DNA from: Adiantum capillus-veneris
Taxonomy: Eukaryota > Streptophyta > Polypodiopsida > Polypodiales > Pteridaceae
Direction of reading: 5' to 3'
Length of the DNA: 64,000 bases
NCBI GenBank assembly: GCA_014529385.2
Contig: CM043969.1
Coordinates: forward strand, 76,120,676-76,184,675
The notes beneath the pieces are model-generated. The model was not told the origin of the DNA. It worked only from the letters and a program-made list of their open reading frames with translations, and made no database searches. The position numbers were made by a program, and so were the translations under genes. Below are positions 59,472-64,000 of the stretch, piece after piece; position 1 is the stretch's first letter, and each line of letters starts with the position of its first letter.

Positions 59472-60231
59472 GTGGTCATTGAGGAGTTGTCAGACGTTGA
59501 GGAAATCTTGGTTGCGGCTTCATGCCCCTTAGATTTGGTGATAGCTAATGCAGAAGACATGCTTATCTCGAAGAAAGATGTCATTGGTGCATTGCTTAGT
59601 GCTAATCATGGCCTATCCCAGTCATGGATAGTGGATTCTGGTACTTCATTCCATGTGACTCAATCTTTGGAGTGTTTTGCTACATATATTGGAGGCAATT
59701 ATGGCAAGGTGTACCTTGGTGATAATTTTGTTTGCAATATTGAGGGAATGGGTACTACACGTTTGGCTCTTAACAATGGTCAAGAGCTTGTGTTGAATGA
59801 TGTCAGGTTTGTACGAGACATTAAGAAAAGTTTGCTTTTTGTTAGGCAGTTAGATGCACATGGTTATACTACCATCTTTGTTGGGGGTTCATAGAAGTTG
59901 CTTAGGGGCTTTATGCTTGTTGCAAAATGGTCTAAAAGAGGTTCTTTGTACTATCTTCGATGCAAAGCTTTGCCTGGCAAGTTTCTTGCTGTTACTGAAG
60001 TTGCTTCACACACGGAATTGTGGCATAAGAGACTTGGCCATATGAGCCAAAAGGGTATTGATGTGCTTTCCTCTCTGAAGAGGGTTGATGTAAAAGGCAA
60101 AAACTTGGATCTTTGTAAGGATTGTCTTTATGGAAAAGAAAAGAAATTTTGTTATTACTCTGGTGTCTCTCGCAAATCTAATCCTCTGATCTTATTCACT
60201 CCGATGTATGCACTATGCTTGTTATGTCTGT
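59472..60231 (+). pseudogene. Ty1/copia protease and GAG-pre-integrase domain (copia 2)
   Basis: Protease: SQSWIVDSGTSFHVTQS (active-site DSG, about 59620-59660), VYLGDNFVCNIEGMGTTRLA, LNDVRFVRDIKKSLLFVRQL. An in-frame TAG at 59892 is followed by SKRGSLYYLRCKALPG and LWHKRLGHMSQKGIDVLSSL, CKDCLYGKEKKFCYY. The last is the histidine/cysteine-type pre-integrase domain just before the integrase core. C3 cuts it at 60232. Confidence 0.9.
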
Positions 60232-61993
60232 TGTCACATGACACATCCAACCCTCTGTGTCCGTGGACAAGCTACAACATGATCAGGGTTAAGTTCAGTC
60301 AAGTCAGTCTAGAATAGGAAGTGATCTGGCACTTTTGTGAGTCTGTTCGCAGACCGTGCATGTCCAGACACTTAGAGTAGATTCTATCCTCTGGTTGCAC
60401 ACAGCATGATCATCAAATTTCCATCAAAACCCATCAGGAGCATTTTTACAGTGCATAGACGTAGTTTCTCTATTTTTGACATTTTTCACTTATTATTTTT
60501 AAGTGACTTTTGTTGGAACCTGGGTAGGGCAATTTGGTCAAAGTAATATATAAGCAAACCTAGCGCTAGACCTATTTGGCAGAAAAGGAGAAAGTGCATT
60601 AGGCAATTCATTGCAGCAGGCTTCTCTCTCCCCCTCTCAGCAAGAACAACCTCCCTTGAGCCTGGCGTTTTTTCAGCACCTAAACTCCTGCGGTTTCATC
60701 CATACACCTGGCGTTTCCCAGCATCATTACCAGCGTTTGTGAAGTTTCAGATTCAGCGTTTTGCAGTTTGCTGTCCTAGCGATTTCAGCCCCATTAGCAG
60801 TGTTTTTCATAGCCTGCAGCTCAGCGTTTTTCAGCAATAAGGACCAGCGACTAAAGCCAGCAAAAACAGCGATTTATCCGCCATTAGATCCAGCGTTTTT
60901 GGACCTGTAGCCAGTGTTTTTCATGAGCAAAGTAAGCTAGCGTTTCAAGCATTCAGTTTTCAGCATTAGATTTGTCATCGTCGTCCACACCGTTCGACCT
61001 CGACAACGCAGTATTTAGATTCATTGTATCAGCCCTTGTATCAGATTGTGCAATCAGCATAGTAGACCTCTTTCGTCATCGAGAGAGGGGCCCTTGGAGG
61101 AGGGTTTTACAACTTTCCGGTGTCGTATTCTCTTCTCTCTCTATCTCTCAGTCTCAGCACCTTCATTCACAGTGTTCACCACTTTGTTTGTGTCCATTGC
61201 ACTCTCTCTCTAAAGGAACGGAAGGTTCTCCCTTTCGTAAGTAAAAGGAACCCCTGAGCACAGTTCGGAGCACTATCTTGAGCAAAGTTCAACATCCACT
61301 TCCGTTGCACCTTACATTGGTATTAGAGCTTTGGTAGTGTTTTGTATCACTCAAGGAAAGAACCACAAGAACCACATAATTTTTTTTGTGCTTTTTGCAG
61401 TCACACGTAACCCAAGTCCTCTTGGGCGTGTCGATTCCTAGTCGTGTTTTGAAGAGTGACAGGAAACCCAAGAAAGAAGGGCTTGTCCAACCTCCCCTTG
61501 TTTCTCTTTTCACTCATTGAGAGCGGACCGTGCAATTAGCGGCCGGCCAATCGATGTGAGAAGGGAAAAAGCAACCTTGCATTTGATCGTGAGAACAAAG
61601 CAAGACAAGAGAAGGGCGACCAACACATGAAAGAGTTGTGGCGACTTTTTTCTATTGTGCAGGTGCAGTTTGCACAGAATCAGGAAAAGGTGACACATCC
61701 AACCCTACGTGTCCGTGGACAAGCTACAGCATGACTAGGGTTTAGTTCAGTCAAGTCAGTCTAGAATAGGAAGTGATCTGGCACTTTTGTGAGTCTGTTC
61801 GCAGCCCATGCATGTTCAGACACTTAGAGTAGATGCATATCCTCTGTTTGCACACAACATAATCACCAGATTTCCATCAGAACTCATCAAGAGCATTTTT
61901 ATAGTGCATAGAGCTATTTTTTCTATTTTTGACATTTTTCACTTATTATTTTTAAGTGACTTTTGTTGGGAACTGGGTAGGGCAATTTGGCTA
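60232..61993 (+). mobile_element. Minimal family-C element C3
   Basis: 5' LTR 60232-61316 (1,085 bp, TGTCACATGACACATCC to TGCACCTTACA). Primer site TGGTATTAGAGC at 61318-61329. Only ~374 bp of interior (leader and a gag scrap, GAGAAGGGCGACCAACACATGA near 61610). The 3' LTR begins TGACACATCC at 61691, having lost its first bases. It is cut at 61993 by copia 3. It codes for nothing. Confidence 0.85.
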
Positions 61994-64000
61994 TGTTGGA
62001 ATTAGGGTTGGAGAGAAACGCACATAGCTTGGAGAAGACGAAGGAAGCTCAAGGCACACAATAGAGAGTGTGTTACTTAGTGTGCAATGGAAAGATAGAT
62101 AGCCCTAGAGTGATGGACGTATATACAATGCACGGGGGAAAAAACCTCCTAAAGAGAGAAAAAATGCCCCGGCGGTCCTAATATGTTCACACACATCACT
62201 ACCACATGTATATAGTAACAAATCCCCCCTGGAGTGATGCGGTGAACAAGAGCTGGCACATGAGTAAAGGGAAGTGCCATGCCTCGAGGACATGATCAGT
62301 CCACAAAGGGGAGTAAGCCCAAAGCTTTGCGGAAAGCTTCAAGCTTCTCACGAGACAATGTCTTTATGAAAAGATCTGCAAGGTTATCCTGTGTTGGCAC
62401 ATAAGCCAAGCTGACCTCTCCTGCTGAGAGCCTCTCCCTGACATAGTGGTAATGCACCTCAATGTGCTTTGTGCGAGCTGAAAAACTAGGTTCGTCGCAA
62501 TTGCCAATGCGCTCTGACTGTCAATGTAGATAGTGTTGGCAGTGTCCTGTCCACACCCAAATCAGCCATAAGGCGTCTGAGCCATACACACTCAACCGTA
62601 TCTGTGAAAACTGCCCTGTACTCAGCTTCACAACTCGAAGTGGCCACAATAGGTTGCTTCTTGCTCACCATGATATACATGAACTGCGAAGCATGAAACA
62701 AAAACCACTTGTGGACACTCGCGTGTCAAAACAACCAGCCCAATCTGAGTCCGAAAAAGCATGTAAGTCTGGCGGCAATGATCCCCCCTTGGGATAGAAC
62801 AAGCTAAGATGTAAAGTGCCACTTAGGTAGCGAAAAGTCCTCTTGACAGCCTGCCAATGCTTAGACCCTTGTCTATGCATAAATCTGCCGACCTGTGAGA
62901 CTGCAAACTGAATATCTGGCCTCGTGTTGCATACATAAATGAGGCATCCAACAACAATTTGGTAAAGAGTGATATCAGCAAGATCACCAGCATCATGAAG
63001 ACTCAATTTTAAACCTGTTTCCATGGGAGTGGCAATAGGTTTGCAATCCTCAAGTTCAAACTTACATAGTAATGTCTCTATGTAACTTTTCTGACACAAG
63101 GCAATACCACCATCACACTGCTTAAACTGTATACCCAAATAATGATGCAACAGCCCCAAATCTTTCATCTTGAAAGTAGCATTCAAATCAGCCTTAAATT
63201 TAGTAATATGTCTCTCATTTGGTCCAGTGATCAGCAAATCATCTACATAAAGAACCACAATGAGAAGCACATCACCCTCATGCTTTACATACAATGTGCT
63301 TTTTGTTGGACTGTTACGAAAGCCTTGTTTGACCAAATGAGTGTCAGCTTTCTCATACCAAGCACGAGGAGATTGCTTCAACCCATCCAAAGCCTTCTTA
63401 CATTTGCACACTTTGTCCTCTTGTCCTTTCACAACGAAACCACGAGGCTGCGTTACATAAACTTCCTCAAATATGTCACCATTTAAGAAAGCAGTAACAA
63501 CATCTGATTGATGTACATCCCAATCAAAATGAGTTGCCAATGCACATAGAAAATGCACAGTAGTCATACGACAAGTAGGAGCAAAAGTCTCTTCATAATC
63601 TATGCCTTTTTGTTGTGCATAACCCTTTGCAACAAGTCGAGCCTTATGGCGATCGATCTCACCATCCGGCTTGGGTTTCAACTTGTAGACCCACTTCGTA
63701 CCAATGGCCGTTTTGCCAGGAGGCAAATCACATAAAGTCCATGTGTCATTTTCTATAAGTGCATCATATTCTGATTGCATGGCAGCCATCCAATTTTCTG
63801 AATTCTGTGCTTCATTAAAAGACAGAGGCTCCTCAACATCATGTAAGCTAGACACAACCAAAGCATAACAATCTGATGCATAAGATGCATGGCGAGAGCC
63901 TGAACGAGTACGACTAGACAAAGGTGCATCCAATTTACTGTCACGCAATGTATGCACCAGCCATTTTGGCATACCTCTAGCCTGCTCATTTTCAGCCCTT
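61994..64000 (-). mobile_element. Copia element (copia 3), 3' half, running off the window
   Basis: Minus strand: 3' LTR 62220-61994 (227 bp, TGTTACTATATACATG to CCCTAATTCCAACA), polypurine tract CCAGGGGGGATT (62232-62221), RNase H and RT from 62233 to the window edge. It is inserted in the 3' LTR of C3. Short LTR and a nearly intact RT suggest a fairly young copy. Confidence 0.9.
62233..63972 (-). pseudogene. Ty1/copia reverse transcriptase and RNase H (copia 3)
   Basis: A 435-codon open frame from 63972 to 62665: MAAMQSEYDALIENDTWTLC, KLKPKPDGEIDRHKARLVAK, DVHQSDVVTAFLNGDIFEEV, LDGLKQSPRAWYEK, VVLYVDDLLITG (catalytic YVDD), MKDLGLLHHYLGIQ, LIYVCNTRPDIQFAVSQVGR, FSDSDWAGCFDTRVSTSGFC (RNase H aspartates). 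A short local insertion near 62664-62700 breaks the frame. VSKKQPIVATSSCEAEYRAV then continues, and the RNase H end is readable to about 62300 in other frames. The frame is open upstream into the integrase side at the window edge. Confidence 0.92.

Larger units (their letters stand above)
57873..60231 (+). mobile_element. Copia element (copia 2), 5' part, cut by C3
   Basis: 5' LTR about 57873-58171 (start GTTGGGTTAAAGG, degenerate TG), primer site TGGTATAAGAGC at 58174-58185, gag 58609-59283, protease 59472-59890, GAG-pre-integrase domain to about 60215. C3 interrupts it at 60232 within the start of integrase. The rest would lie beyond C3 and copia 3, outside the window. Confidence 0.88.

Noticed and set aside
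1-64000. tRNA, rRNA or other structured RNA genes
   Set aside because: I saw no cloverleaf with A/B boxes and no rRNA core sequence; a tRNAscan-SE and Infernal search would be needed to exclude them.

Overview
The window comes from a land-plant nuclear genome that is very rich in transposable elements. The one host gene visible is the plant FURRY homologue (cell-morphogenesis / MOR2-PAG1 family), on the + strand. Almost everything else is nested LTR retrotransposon, both Ty3/gypsy with a chromodomain and Ty1/copia, plus LINE debris, (TC)n-tailed repeats and long homopolymer or dinucleotide tracts. A multi-kilobase intron packed with nested elements points to a large-genome plant such as a fern, another non-seed plant or a gymnosperm. 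The species cannot be fixed from this sequence.

FRY: twelve exons (23495-54695) join in frame with canonical GT-AG borders to give 841 codons (2,523 nt) with no stop. Exons 1-8 (23495-26460) are mostly separated by short introns. A 26,225-bp intron (26461-52685) then intervenes before exons 9-12 (52686-54695). The first ~30 codons and the C-terminal part of the protein are not in the window. 54696-64000 is probably the next intron, again full of elements.

I use working letters for repeat families. A = gypsy, LTR ~0.6 kb, iMet primer site. B = gypsy with chromodomain, LTR ~1.55 kb, primer site resembling tRNA-Asp. C = gag/protease-only gypsy-like, LTR ~1.1-1.4 kb. D = gag-only, LTR ~0.65-0.75 kb. 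E = 1.74-kb copia-like non-autonomous element. R = repeat ending in (TC)n.

Layout: 1-854, 3' end of an A element (+). 855-2009, tail of a B element (+). 2010-9093, an A element (-) inserted exactly at the B polypurine tract/LTR junction (duplication GTATG), itself holding E at 2652-4392 (duplication CCGGC). 9097-11229, the B 3' LTR, interrupted by a solo D LTR (duplication TGGCC). 11230-15368, a D element (-) with a B LTR inside it. 15369-16932, LINE and gypsy integrase scraps. 16938-19876, a complete D element (duplication ATCTA). 19877-23494, repeats and a gag relic upstream of FRY. Inside the big intron: a collapsed B element (-), a copia element split by a solo B LTR (duplication CAAGG), and a LINE (-) split by C1, which holds B5, which holds C2 (duplication GGCAG); then R repeats. 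After FRY exon 12: two R repeats, copia 2 (+), C3 inserted in copia 2, and copia 3 (-), which runs off the right edge.

I found no operon-like or defence-like cassette. The most unusual signals are: (i) an array of covarying stem-loops in the D internal region; (ii) a ~40-bp module shared by the otherwise unlike A, B and D LTRs; (iii) an 86-bp tandem triplication that copies a FRY 5' splice site; (iv) an LTR-PBS-partial-LTR end and a triplicated gag segment in C2; and (v) head-to-tail R repeats joined through (TC)n tails.
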